Assembly (NCBI RefSeq): GCF_019703515.2
Contig: NC_059348.1
Span: 22,120,156-22,184,155, forward strand
Reading direction: 5' to 3'
From: Myxocyprinus asiaticus
Taxonomy: Eukaryota > Chordata > Actinopteri > Cypriniformes > Catostomidae
DNA: 64,000 nucleotides
Part shown: positions 38,101-48,964 of the stretch, one piece after another
Numbering within the stretch: the stretch's first letter is position 1
Layout of the letters: every line of letters starts with the position of its first letter
The notes under the pieces: model-generated
Seen by the model: the letters and a program-made list of their open reading frames with translations, nothing else
What the model was told of the DNA's origin: nothing
Databases searched by the model: none
Translations under genes and position numbers: made by a program

Positions 38101-39394
38101 CCTCATTAACACTGAGCTTGTTCAGTCAGTCCAAAAAAAAGGTCAAGACTTCAAATGTACCACATTAAAGAGCAGCTCTAGTAAGTGCTGGTGGCAAAAA
38201 AGGCGGATGAACAACCAAAGTAATTTTACGTTGTGTTTCACAGTGAGATGTGCTTTCTTCTTTTAAATCACACAATAATGGCTTCGCTCGGTCCTGAGGG
38301 AGACAACACTCACAGTCAGTGGCCTAAACAGAGACAGATAAATAAATATGGTAAATATTGCCGTGTACTAATCTGTACTGTTATTGGTGTATATAAATGA
38401 AAATTATTAAATACCATTCTTTCTTGTGTGCATTAAGTAAAAAAAAAAATTTAAAAAAAGCCAAACAATGATTCTTTTTAACTAGACTTTTGCTGTACAG
38501 TTTTTGCATGAAACATATTGAATCTACAGCTAAAATGTCTGTTGAGTTGAAAATTATTGTTCTTCTGCCATTTTAGTGCAAGTACATAACTATTGCAATA
38601 TACTGTATATTGAACACCATAAAAAAGCCTGAAAAACATAGAGATAGTGACATTGTGACAAGTGATACTTTGCATGGTTGGTGAACAGACAAAAGCAATG
38701 CATAGCGTTGGGGTGCAAAGGAAATAAACTTCAGTCATCTTCCCATCTCTGTCTCACTCTCTTGCAAATACATGCTGAGACACACACACACACACAAATG
38801 AGTGAGCTGCCAAATGAGTAAGTAATCCATCATGGCTCCCATTTACCAGCCCTTCTTTTTAACAAAACATTGACGGGTAGGAGGAGATAAGGGTCTGTGT
38901 GTGTTAGTAGAAATGTGAGCACAGTTCTTTCAGGCATGCACACACACCTGCAGAAGTGCGAGTGGAAGCTGTGAAAGTCACGTTCACTCATCAGTCTTCT
39001 AATGCCCTCTGAGCGGTAGGGGTGTGTGAACTCATGCATAACCTATTCATCCCACTCTCTGCTCTCATCCCACCCACAAGGTTTCCCTCTCAAAGCACTG
39101 CATTCACATAGAGGGCCAGAGCAATGCTGACCACAACTCACAACTGAGCACTGAACAAGTGCAAATGGTTGAACCTGTAAGAATGACTTAGCAGAATGAA
39201 ACACAGCCTAGTCTCATGAAATTTACATGAACATGACAACATTTTTGCAATTCAAAATTTACGTGCTGTATAACACGTTTGACTGCAGGTTTCCAGTTAA
39301 ATGTCCAGCTGGGGGCACCAAAAGCAAGTAAAATTGTGTCATATTCAGATGCAGTTTTGAGGTGAATTTTGATCAAACGAGTTTGATCAAAAGA
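35137..39394. other. Mostly single-copy-looking DNA
   Basis: The least repeat-like part of the window, with no defensible coding exon. The block at about 35590-36050 is balanced in composition, free of repeat words and contains homeobox-like ttaatcc and caattaaaa cores; it may be a conserved non-coding element. A G run is at 35848-35857. At 37530-37610 'ggccgataccagtatatggt' looks like a hAT-type inner region. The frames at 36861-37277 (minus) and 38478-38738 (minus) have no recognisable domain. Confidence 0.4.
35459..35480. repeat. (GA)n microsatellite
   Basis: Uninterrupted ag run. Confidence 0.95.
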
Positions 39395-39396
39395 TC

Positions 39397-40117
39397 AAAC
39401 GAGATCTTTCGCCGATGCAAGAGTTTCTTACATTCCTTGAACCGATCGCGTTTCTCTCGTCGAATTCTCTAAGTCCAGGATCAAGAAAATATTATGGTTC
39501 TTCCAAGAAAGCTTCCCTTTGCTCCTCACCTGGCGCAACACCAGATCTTTATTGGATAATCTCAGAATTCTGGCCAGAATCGATCAAGGCCTATCTCCAT
39601 CAGCAAATCTGTGAGCTGGGCTCTGTGAACTCGCTCGATTTCCAGCTTGTGGCCTGTTATGTCGAGCAGACTCGGGAAAAGCTCATCTAGGAATTTCACC
39701 ATATCTCTGCCCTCCTCATGCTCAGGAATTCCAACAATTCTAACATTATTCCTGCGGCTTCTATTCTCAAGATCTTCAAGCTTTTCAAGGCGATGTTCCA
39801 AATCAACTTTGGTCGCGGGCGGATTAGCGGTTAATTCCCTCTCCGAAGATTCTCTCAACATCAGTCACTCTTGTAACTATCTCAGAGAATTTTATCTCCA
39901 TCGCCATAGTCGATCGACGTATTACAGCGAGATCCTCCATGTCAGCAAGAACCTCCATCAACATCACCGACATGTTGGACAACTGGCGCTGGATCTCCTG
40001 TCCCGCCGCGCCATCCAAAACGAGTCCCCGGTTTGTAAGCCTGTCGGGGCTTTCATCCTGAACATGTAAGTGTCTTTTAATGTCTCCAGAGCCTGAGGAT
40101 TTTGACTTCTTTGCCAT
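39397..40117 (-). pseudogene. L1 ORF1 RNA-binding protein (frameshifted)
   Basis: ORF1 proteins form coiled-coil trimers that coat L1 RNA. Visible from the Met at 40117: MAKKSKSSGSGD, a helical stretch with IQRQLSNMSVMLMEVLADME, and EIKFSEIVTRVTDVE (coiled coil). After a frameshift near 39840 the other frame reads LEKLEDLENRSRRNNVRIVG and PEHEEGRDMVKFLDELFPS, which is the start of the RRM-type domain. Further downstream, again in another frame, TREKRDRFKECKKLLH (about 39412-39460) matches the C-terminal domain. At least two frameshifts and stops separate these parts. Identification rests on the NRSRRNNVRI motif of transposase_22-type ORF1 proteins. Confidence 0.75.
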
Positions 40118-40270
40118 GTTTTGCGTCAAAGAGCAAATGTGTAACTGGGTGTATCAAATTTCACCAGAATATAACATGAAAATAATTACAAATTTAGCAA
40201 AGTGCGCAGAGCTCGTCGCTTACACGTCTGCTTCTTGCATGGCATCACGTGACCTCTCACATTAAATTAC
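39397..40270 (-). mobile_element. L1-type LINE, 5' UTR and ORF1 fragment
   Basis: Minus-strand remnant with a short GC-richer leader (40118-40270) and the first ORF of a fish L1-like LINE. It stops before ORF2, so endonuclease and RT are missing. The presence of the 5' end with loss of the 3' end is the reverse of ordinary 5' truncation, so a later deletion removed the rest. Confidence 0.7.
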
Positions 40271-43200
40271 GTTTTCTACAGTTTTTGAATGTTCCTGCGT
40301 AACATAAACTGAATTAAAAATGATGAAGCTTGTCCCTTTTTAGCTGAAGCAGCCTCCGCTTTAGCTTTAACAAGCTCATCATATTATTGCTGTGCAATTG
40401 CTTTTATGGGGTGATGACTGACCAATACATCAGTGCATCATTACCAATAAAGGCGTACATTCTTACATTACATTAGATCAATGTATCATAGTAACCATAG
40501 TTTCTGCCAAAACACTATAGTCACTAGAGTTTTGTAACTCCTGTAAAACCATTCTAAATTCCTTACTTAAAAACAGCTTCAACCAATCTGTTGGTTTGCT
40601 GGTTTTATCTGGTTTAAGAATGTGCCAGCCTGGCCAAGGCCGTGTTTAGTTGGTAAGCAAACTGGTTTACTAGCCTGACCAGCTAAAAAGTGCCCAAAAC
40701 AATACCATTCTAAAACCATCAAAACATACAAGCCAATGTATTTGTTTGTTTGTTTGTTTGTTTTTTTGGGGGAGGGGGGTTAATGGGATCTCTTTTAAAA
40801 TGTGTAGTAAGCTTTCGGATTCTTTCTGACTTTTTTTCATTTGTTTAAGATGACTGTGGTGGCTAATGCCAGGTATTGAGGTGAATTTCAATGCCAAGTA
40901 CCCTGCACTGGCTTTTATCGGTCTCTAGGGGGTGATACCTTCCAGAACTACCTTCCACCAAAGATTAGTCTTAACTTAGGTATTCAGTTGTATTAAAAAA
41001 TTGTTAGAGCAGTGTCGGAGCAACTGCTGGAGGATGAATCTCCAGAAAGAATGATTAGAGACCCCATTTACACCTGGTATTAAGATGTGTTTTTGGTGAT
41101 ATGAAAATCACCGATTTGAGTGGAGAAAAGCAAAAACCTGTTTCAGTAGTACAACAGCACAAAAACAGAAAAAAAGAGGGTTAAGCCAGTGGGTTATGCA
41201 GTGTTGAACTAGTAGGCTACTTTTCAGAGCTTCAGAGCGCATACAGCGTGTTGTTTGAAATGAATGGAGAACAAGCCTAGCTGTAGGATATTATTTGCCA
41301 GTCCAGTCACAGGCTGTAAGTTACAGCCGCACAATCAGTTCTGTAGATTCTCTCGTATACTGACAGTATTAGAAATTCATGAACAAGCTCAGACTGATAT
41401 GGCCCACGGTGATGGAAGTAAAAGACAGAACAGATCTAAAAGTTCCTTGAAACTAAACACTTCAAGAACTTTAGAGCAGATGGTGTGTTATAAATGAGAC
41501 GAACAGTCAATAATCTTTGGTCTCACTTTACATTACAGTGTTTATATTACTGTTTATATGGTATACTTCCATACTGAGCAGCAGAAGTGAGCATGAGCAA
41601 CAGGTAATTAAAATGCAATTACTTTGTATTTATTTATTAATATACTTTGTTAATATGCACTACATTTACATGTAGGCTAACACGTTTCTCATAGCATGGA
41701 TAGTGTTTTGTGGGAGCATGGGTAATCTGAGCTTGGTGAACAAAATATTTTAATGATTAACTTGGCATGATGCACAATGGAAAAGAAGCCAAAAAATCTG
41801 CAATTCTGTCTCTCTCATAGCCTATTCACTGGTTTCCTGAAGGGTGTACAGGATGAAGGACAGGATGCCGATAATTTCTCTGAACTCCTGAACTTTCTTG
41901 AGCACACATATCTATCATACAAGGTTTACATGGCATTCTATTAGAAATTTGCATTAATAGTCAAAGGTTATTTATTGTAAACCAGAACTGTGCAAGAAAA
42001 AAATTAGTGCAATTTATAGTTAATGAAAGTGCAATATTAATCTACTATACATAATGCTGAATATAATATAATAATGCTATGGGGGAATATAATCCTAATG
42101 TCAAATGTCATGTCTGATTTAATTTCATCAGTAAACTATTATTATTTAACTGGATAAGCATGCACTTCCATTAAATATGTATTTTTGTAATAATATTTTA
42201 GAAAAAATTATTTTCTGTTTAAAATATTATAAATTTATGTAATCAGTAACAGTGTGTAAGCAGCATACAGTATGTATCTAACATAATTCCGTATTTTCAG
42301 TAAGCAGAATTATTAGCTAATATTTCCATTTGGTGTCACCACTGCCCTGTTCTGGGCTGATTGTTAGTCCCAGTACTTCTCTGATGGATCATTTAGCACT
42401 TTTAAGAACATTACTTTTAGCTTAATTTTAAAGGAAAGGAACGGTTTTGATTATGTCTTTAAAGTAATAATAAAAATCAATCTTAACTTTTACTGAGTCA
42501 GGCTAAATTTAAATAATCGTGAACCAAACCCAACCATGAGATGAGTGAATCGTTACCCCCCTAATAAATCTTTAGATTACATTGGCAGGTAGAACAGTGC
42601 ACAATATGTGTATTTTGACCAGAGAAATATTAAGACATCAATAATTCACCCCTCGTTTCCTTGCATCAAGCCATGAATGTGCCCTAACAATGTGTTAACT
42701 TTACTCCTTTACCAGAGGAACATAGCGAACTGGACAGCGTCCATTCTCTTATAACAGCAAGGGATTAAAAAAGCCAAATGCTGTTACATTCTTGTGTTCA
42801 CACACCCCTAGTAATGCAGAAACATGCACTAGCTAGTCATGATGGGATCCAGCAGATGGATGAAATAGCACATAAGTCTGGCATGCCCATGAGCACAAAA
42901 GATTACCCGGTGACATTGGTTTCTCAGCAAGGCTATCTGCGGTAAGCAAATCTTCATCATATGTCAGTATATGAACTGATAATAGTGATAGACAGACAGT
43001 ATATCAGGCAGGTGATTATCCAATTAACAGAAGCACTAGCTCTCTCTCAATTCCAAAATCTACCAATAGCAGTCAATGGACAATAAACAATTTCTGCTTT
43101 CAGATATTTTTAGCCTACTTAATTTCAAGTAAATATTGTGTAAAAATGCTGTTTAATTGTATGTTTGTAGATCGCAGCTGCTTTAATTAATCTGCATTAG

Positions 43201-43714
43201 CCCATATCACATATAAACTGGTATTATATCAGCCACTCCGCTCTCTAGTTATTGGTATTAGCCATTAAAAAACATGTATCAGTCAACCACTAAGTGATGC
43301 TAATAGCAGCTATTACTTATTTTCAAGTGAGTAGCTTTTGCCTCCACTGTACCCTTCCTCTAAACCTGCTGTTGATCAGTGTGGCCCTGCAATAGCCTAT
43401 CCCAGCAGACAGGCTGGGTGAAATGGGAGACGAACCGTAATGCAATTTACCCAGTGTCTCCCTCTGCACCTCAGCTGCCTTGCAACTCAGAGAACCTTCA
43501 CACTAGGAAAACGCTCAGATCAATTAATGTCCCCATAATAAGTTTTGTCATGCTGGTTATATCAACTATAATTTTATAGTAGTGGCCCCATGAACAAATC
43601 CAACCTCTCAAAGACCCACAGTCATGATTTTCCCACTGAACTACTTTCACAAAAGATCACGGAGCTGAGCCAAACCTTTACAATGGCACTGTAAATAGTG
43701 TACAGCAGAGATTA
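40271..43714. other. Non-coding stretch with small repeat words
   Basis: The 40600-40690 stretch repeats ctggt/accag words like those at 6.8 kb. A (gttt)n run is at 40741-40762. An orphan hAT right end, 'gaatcgttacccccctaa', lies at 42546-42563. The 43380-43520 block looks like single-copy, possibly conserved non-coding DNA. No coding exon. Confidence 0.4.
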
Positions 43715-43880
43715 CAGAGGGCATGGGGTAGAAGCGTAGAGGATATGGTCCTAAGCTGGAACAACAAATGTCACAGGTTCAAACCCAGATGGGGGTTACC
43801 TGTGAACTGGAGAGATACAGTGATCGCCTTTGACCATTGTGCTCGAGCATGCTACTGAACCCCCATTTGCTCCCAGAAAA
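43715..43880 (+). mobile_element. tRNA-derived SINE, degraded
   Basis: Contains a good pol III box B (caggttcaaaccca, about 43769-43782) preceded at the right distance by a poor box A (gggtagaagcgtagagg, about 43726-43742). The body gtgctcgagcatgctactga and 'cccccatttgctccc' resembles a common fish SINE family. It differs from the SINE at 52.7 kb. No clear tail or TSD. Confidence 0.6.
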
Positions 43881-44495
43881 TCCCATCCCTGAATTAGTGA
43901 GTTTTAAAGACCAGATGAAATGGTTTGATGAGCACTTTCCTGTAACATATTTCCTGTTAAAACATAGGTTTGGAGATGGACATATCAAAGTGCTCATCCC
44001 TTGTTTTGTTTTCTTCTTTCTTTAAATAGCCAATAGCCTTTAGTTTATGTCAAAGAGAGAATTTTATTGGACAAAGTTTTGGATACACCTGTGAGATGCA
44101 TTGTTAATATTTATGGTCTGTTTTTTTAACCATAGAGTAAGTTTGTAAATTTTAAAAGCAATTTTTAATTATAAAAGTTACTAATTTTGTCAACTTTTAG
44201 GATAACACTAGCATATAGATGGCCTCACAGCTAACAGACATTGACTAAAAGCCAAAATCCCAATTTTGTTTTAGTGGGGTCTTTAAATCACATCATAAAT
44301 CACAGGGTGAATTACCTTTGAACCCCTGGGGCACCTGATAAGCCCCCCAAACTCAATGTTACATTTTTATGGCAGTGACAGTGTTTTCATGCGGCAGGCA
44401 TTAGGACCTGGGAGCAGCCACCCGAATTTTCCTTGAGCAACTCAGTACTCAGCAACATGTCAGACGTGCTCAGTATCTCATTAGCTCAGTATCTA
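43881..44495. other. Non-coding stretch
   Basis: Nothing recognised; moderately AT-rich up to the TA target of the following Tc1 element. Confidence 0.4.
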
Positions 44496-46007
44496 CAGTT
44501 GAAGTCAGAAGTTTACATACACCTTAGCCAAATACATTTAAACTCAGTTTTTCACAATTCCTGACATTTAATCTTAGAAAACATTCCCTTAGGTCAGTTA
44601 GAATCACTCAATTATTTTAAGAATGTGAAATGTCAGAATAATAGTAGAGAGAACTATTTATTTTAGCTTTTATTTCTTTCATCACATTCCCAGTGGGTCA
44701 GAAGTTTACATACACTTGGTTAGTATTTGGTAGCATTGCCTTTAAATTGTTTAACTTGGGTCAAACGTTTTGGGTAGCCTTCCACAAGCATCTCACAATA
44801 AGTTGCTGGAATTTTGGCCCATTCCTCCAGACAGAACTGGTGTAATTGAGTCAGGTTTGTAGGCCTCCTTGCTCGCCCAATCGGATTGAGGTCAGGGCTT
44901 TGTGATGGCCAATCCAATATCTTGACTTTGTTGTCCTTAAGCCATTTTGCCACAACTTTGGAGGTATGCTTGGGGTCTTTGTCCATTTGGAAGACCCATT
45001 TTTTGACCGAGCTTTAACTTCCTGGCTGATGTCTTGTGATGTTGCTTCAATATATCCACATAGTTTTCCTTCCTCATGATGCCATCTATTTTGTGAAGTG
45101 CACCAGTCCCTCCTGCAGCAAAGCTCCCCCACAACATGATGCTGCCACCCCCATGCTGCACGGTTGGTATGGTGTTCTTCAGCTTGCAAGCCTCAACCTC
45201 TTTCCTCCAAACATAACGATGGTCATTATGGCCAAACAGTTAATTTTTTGTTTTATTAACAAAGGTTTATTTTCCTTGCTGAGCAGCCTTTCAGGTTATG
45301 TCGATATAGGACTCGTTTTACTGTGGATATAGATACTACCTGTTTCCTCCAGCATCTTCACAAGGTCCTTAGCTGTTGTTCTGGAATTGATTTGCAATTT
45401 TCGCACCAAACTACATTCATCTCTAGGAGACTAGGTGTCCTTCCTGAGCGGTATGATGGCTGCGTGGTCCCATGATGTTTATACTTGTGTACTATTGTTT
45501 GTACAGATGAACGTGGTACCTTAAGGTGTTTGGAAATTGCTCCCAAGGATGAACCTGACTTGTGGGGGTCCACAATTGTTTTTCTGAGGTCTTGGCTGAT
45601 TTCTTTTGATTTTCTCATGATGTCAAGCAAATAGGCACTGAGTTTGAAGGTAGGCCTTAAAATACATCCACAGGTTCACCTCTAATTAAGTAAACCTCCT
45701 ATCAGAAGCTAATTGGCTAGTTGCCTAAAGGTTTGACATCATTTTCTGGAATTTTCCAAGCTGCTTAAAGGCACAGTTAACTTAGTGTATGTAAACTTCT
45801 GACCCACTGGAATTGTGATATAGTAAATTAAAAGTGAAACAATCTGTCTGTAAACAACTGTTGGAAAAATTACTCATGTCATGCACAAAGTAGAAGTCGC
45901 TTAGACTTGCCAAAACTATACTTTTCTAATATTAAATCTGTGGAGTGGTTAAAAAATTAGTTTTATTGACTTCAGCCTAAGTGTATGTAAACTTCTGACT
46001 TCAACTG
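44496..46007 (-). mobile_element. Tc1/mariner transposon, Sleeping-Beauty-type, internally deleted
   Basis: 1512 bp flanked by TA (44494-44495, 46008-46009). Outer ends cagttgaagtcagaagttta and taaacttctgacttcaactg are perfect complements over 20 bp. Inner direct repeats lie at about 44696-44716 (gggtcagaagtttacataca) and 45784-45805. Same family as 14670-16260, with cleaner ends but shorter because coding DNA was lost. Confidence 0.93.
44720..45618 (-). pseudogene. Tc1 transposase with two active-site deletions
   Basis: Start at 45618 (M-R-K-S-K-E-I-S-Q-D-L-R) reads through the first helix-turn-helix (SGSSLGAISKHLKVPRSS) and TIVHKYKHHGTTQPSYRSGR, then shifts frame. Around 45235-45290 about 40 codons are missing, including the W-S-D-E motif, so the first catalytic Asp is gone. 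The frame resumes at FGHNDHRYVWRK, then [16 protein letters not shown] and [19 protein letters not shown]. The second Asp remains (M-D-K-D-P-K-H). At 44872-44882 LNPI joins directly to GRARRP, deleting the catalytic Glu and ten neighbours. The C-terminus FKGNATKY is intact. Catalytically dead twice over. Confidence 0.9.
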
Positions 46008-46091
46008 TATATGCATTGTATCACAGTATTTGGCCTTGATTTAATCAGTAGCATCTGATTGAAGTAAATGTAACAGTGTTTCATATTCTGA

Positions 46092-47822
46092 TGTAACACA
46101 ATTTTTGTTCCTGGGCAGTAAGTGTTATTTCCTAATTGCTTATGCCTCAAAAGTATAGAAAATGGCTATTATTCCCCACAAACTTTGCTTTTGTGACCAG
46201 GACAGTGATATTTTGGAATTTACCTATTTCCAATGAGAAAACGGGCAAATCTGTGTCTTTTCTTTCACATAAAGTCAGAAAAAAACAACATATGTATCCA
46301 AATTAACATGTATTTATACTAAAGTAATACAAAAAAGATTTAGAAGCGAGTCGTTTTTCGAGATTTACGATTATACTGTAAATCACTTTCATGAATCAGC
46401 CCCCAAATGTACTCATCATACTTCAAGGCATCCAGCAAGGTCTTGATGCTGTTGTAATCCTCTTTGAGGTGCATTGAGTGAGCCAGGGGAAGAGATGGGT
46501 ACTTGTTACCATTATGGAGCGGCACGACTCTGAGGCTCCTGGATGAGCTGTCAATGAAGAGGCACCACTCATTCTGGTTATTGGCGATTCCGATTGCCTC
46601 GAACAGACTGGTCACATTGTGGCAGAAGCAGAGCCCATCTTGACAGGTGAAGAAGCTGGAAAAAGGTTGGTGACACATCCTCTGATCTGCGACTTGCACA
46701 CTTTCATCCAACAAGTTCCACTGCTTGAGCCTAGATGTCAAAAGCTCGGCACTGGACTTGGTGAGACCAAGATATCTAATCAAGTCATTGAGGTCTTTTT
46801 GGTTGGGGTAGTATGAGTTTCTCTCCTCAGCTCCACCTCTGAAATTGTCATCTGGATCTACAATGTCTTCCTCGCTCTCTGACTTGCTGCTCTCTTCTAA
46901 AGATGGCTGCTCTCTCTCTGGAGGAGTGGGTACAGGGAGCTCATGGCAGTGTGGCACCGGGGCGATGGATGAAGGAAGGTCCGGATACGTGATAGCAGGT
47001 GCATTCTTGCCTGTCCAATGTTTGGAAAGGTCCACCATGCAGAAGTAGCAGTTGCTTGAGTGATCAGTGGGTTCCTGCAAAATTCTTGGGATAGTGAACT
47101 TCATGGCTCTTTTCCCCTCTGTACCATCCTACAAAATACATTTATTTCACCCATGACTAATGTGTAAGAGATTCTCGCAACATTTTTCATATATGTTTTT
47201 TCAATAAAATTGAAAACTGTAAAATATTTTACAATTAAAAACTTTTACAATTTTAAAAATTAACAAATTTTAGAACATAAAATTCCGAGCAACAATTGTC
47301 CATCTTACATTTCAGAGTTTTTTGCAGTGCTCGCAGGTGAAATGAGGTGCCCAGGGTTTGTCTTGATCCCCGACAGGCATGCCGAAACATGCTTTGAAGG
47401 CCACACACATCTTAGCAGATGCTTCCACGGAGTACTTTTTCACTCTTGTCTTGATAAATTGGCCGCAGACATAGCAAAACGCATCTGCCGGATGCTTGCA
47501 GCCTCTTGATGCCATCTCAGCAAAATGCAGATATGTATCCACTTAGGAATCTGGAACTAAACTGAACTGGTGGGTTTAAGGCCCCTGTATTTATACTACT
47601 ATTTATATTACCGGAAAGTTCTAGAAATCACTCCAAGTTTACTCAGCACTGAATCTATCTGGAATGTTCTGGAAAATAGGTAAATTTCAAAATATCACTG
47701 TCCTGGTCACAAAAGCAAAGTTTGTGGGGAATAATAGCCATTTTCTATACTTTTGAGGCATAATCAATTAGAAAATGGCACTTACTACCCAGGAACCAAA
47801 AAATAAATAAAAATGTGTAACA
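46092..47822 (-). mobile_element. Unclassified DNA transposon with long identical inverted repeats
   Basis: About 1.73 kb. The left inverted repeat is about 46092-46232 and the right about 47670-47822. The central 75 bp, 46140-46214 and 47689-47763, are exact reverse complements. The outer 45-50 bp are similar but gapped (TGTAACACA against TGTTACACA at the tips; 'gttcctggg(c/t)agtaagtg' in both). No convincing TSD, so the true tips could be a few bases off. Between the repeats lies a two-exon minus-strand gene for a CxxC-containing protein unlike Tc1, hAT or piggyBac transposases. It starts 83 bp after the TA of the Sleeping-Beauty-type copy. Confidence 0.8.
46340..47512 (-). pseudogene. Two-exon CxxC protein of the 46-kb transposon (lightly broken, C-terminally truncated)
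   Basis: Exon 1 starts at Met 47512 (MASRGCKHPADAFCYVCGQF) and runs to about 47309. It has two CxxC-like pairs (CYVC; CEHC), suggesting a zinc-binding N-terminus, and a GDQDKPWAPHFTCEHCKK core. A 180-bp intron (47308-47129) has a gtaaga donor and a ttttgtag acceptor. A one-base loss in the A run before the donor gives a stop at 47314-47312. Exon 2 (47128-46340) opens W-Y-R-G-E, shifts frame, then reads EPTDHSSNCYFCMVDLS, an acidic SESEEDIVDPDD linker, DLNDLIRYLGLTKSSAELL and WCLFIDSSSRSLRVVPLHNG. It ends soon after LKYDEYIWGL, where I would expect the family protein to continue. I recognise this as a multicopy animal protein family of unknown function; a transposase role is inference. Confidence 0.65.
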
Positions 47823-48218
47823 CGGTGTTAAGTTTCATGAAAAAAATGCAACAAATAAACCACACCTGTTTATATAGTGTAACTCTACGCTGTATACAAA
47901 TAAACAGCTTTTAGTCTGTGAGTAAAACAGCTTGTTGAATTCTATTCATTCATTTACATTAGCTACTATCATTCTGTGGATATTTCTGATATTTGCAACC
48001 CTTTTTGAAATGCATTCATTATCCGGTTCACTGACTCTACGAGTGTGATGAAATGTTATGTTGTGGGCATGTGAGCAGTTGCCTTTGACAGTGGTCTAGA
48101 TTTTGTTAGAACAATAATGTTATGATGGGACAGAATATTTAAATTATGTAAAGACAACATACTGTATGTATAGGCTATCTGTATAGGCTACTTTAAAACG
48201 CTTCTAATGTTTCTATGA
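47823..48218. other. Non-coding spacer
   Basis: Nothing recognised; ends at the left TSD of the 48.2-kb hAT shell. Confidence 0.4.
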
Positions 48219-48952
48219 TAGAGGTGGAAAGAAACAAATTACAACTACTCTCGTTAAAGCACTTGAGTAAATTGTTTACATTTTTCTACTTTTTTAAGTA
48301 TAAATAAATAATTGTACTTTGACATACTGTATATGTGGGGATATCTTGTTTACTTGCTACTATATGGCTAAAACAAACTTTTTAAATACCTTAGAAAGAT
48401 ACAATGCCAATAGTGTTGGAAATTAATGGGGACTCGGGGCAAAAATGCCACCGAAATTGACAAAAATATCCCCAAAATTCAAAATATGGGGGCAAAAAAT
48501 GTTCCTGTGTTTTATTAATAATATAATCTGATATAGTTACAATTACATATATTGCAATCTTCTTTTGACTTTTCACTAAACATAATTTTTTTCCCTGCCG
48601 TCCGGTTCCTCGCACCATCACGTGCACAGACGAGCTCTCCACTTCTATCAATCCACATCAGTTCGGTATTTTTCTCCCGCATTAAATTCCGTAACTGTTC
48701 ACCCCTCTTGTTCAAAATAAACTTTCCTAACGGGTTACACTCTCACAGTGCTGTTCTGTCCTTCCTTGCCCTGTACTGCTGTTTATCTGTCTGAAAAGAC
48801 TCACCTGCTACAGGCCAAAAGTGCACAAGGGATAGATGTTATATAAAGAAGGCCACAAAACATAATGTAACCAAAATTCTACAATTTACTTAATAATATC
48901 TCAATATGTTAAATAACCATAATGTTAATTAATACTTTATTATGGTTTTGAT

Positions 48953-48964
48953 CAAGATGGCGCC
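48953..48964 (+). promoter_or_regulatory. YY1-like site at LINE start
   Basis: Caagatggcgcc overlaps the first Met codon of the LINE reading. CAAGATGGCGGC-type sites position transcription starts in mammalian L1; the role here is inferred from the match only. Confidence 0.3.
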
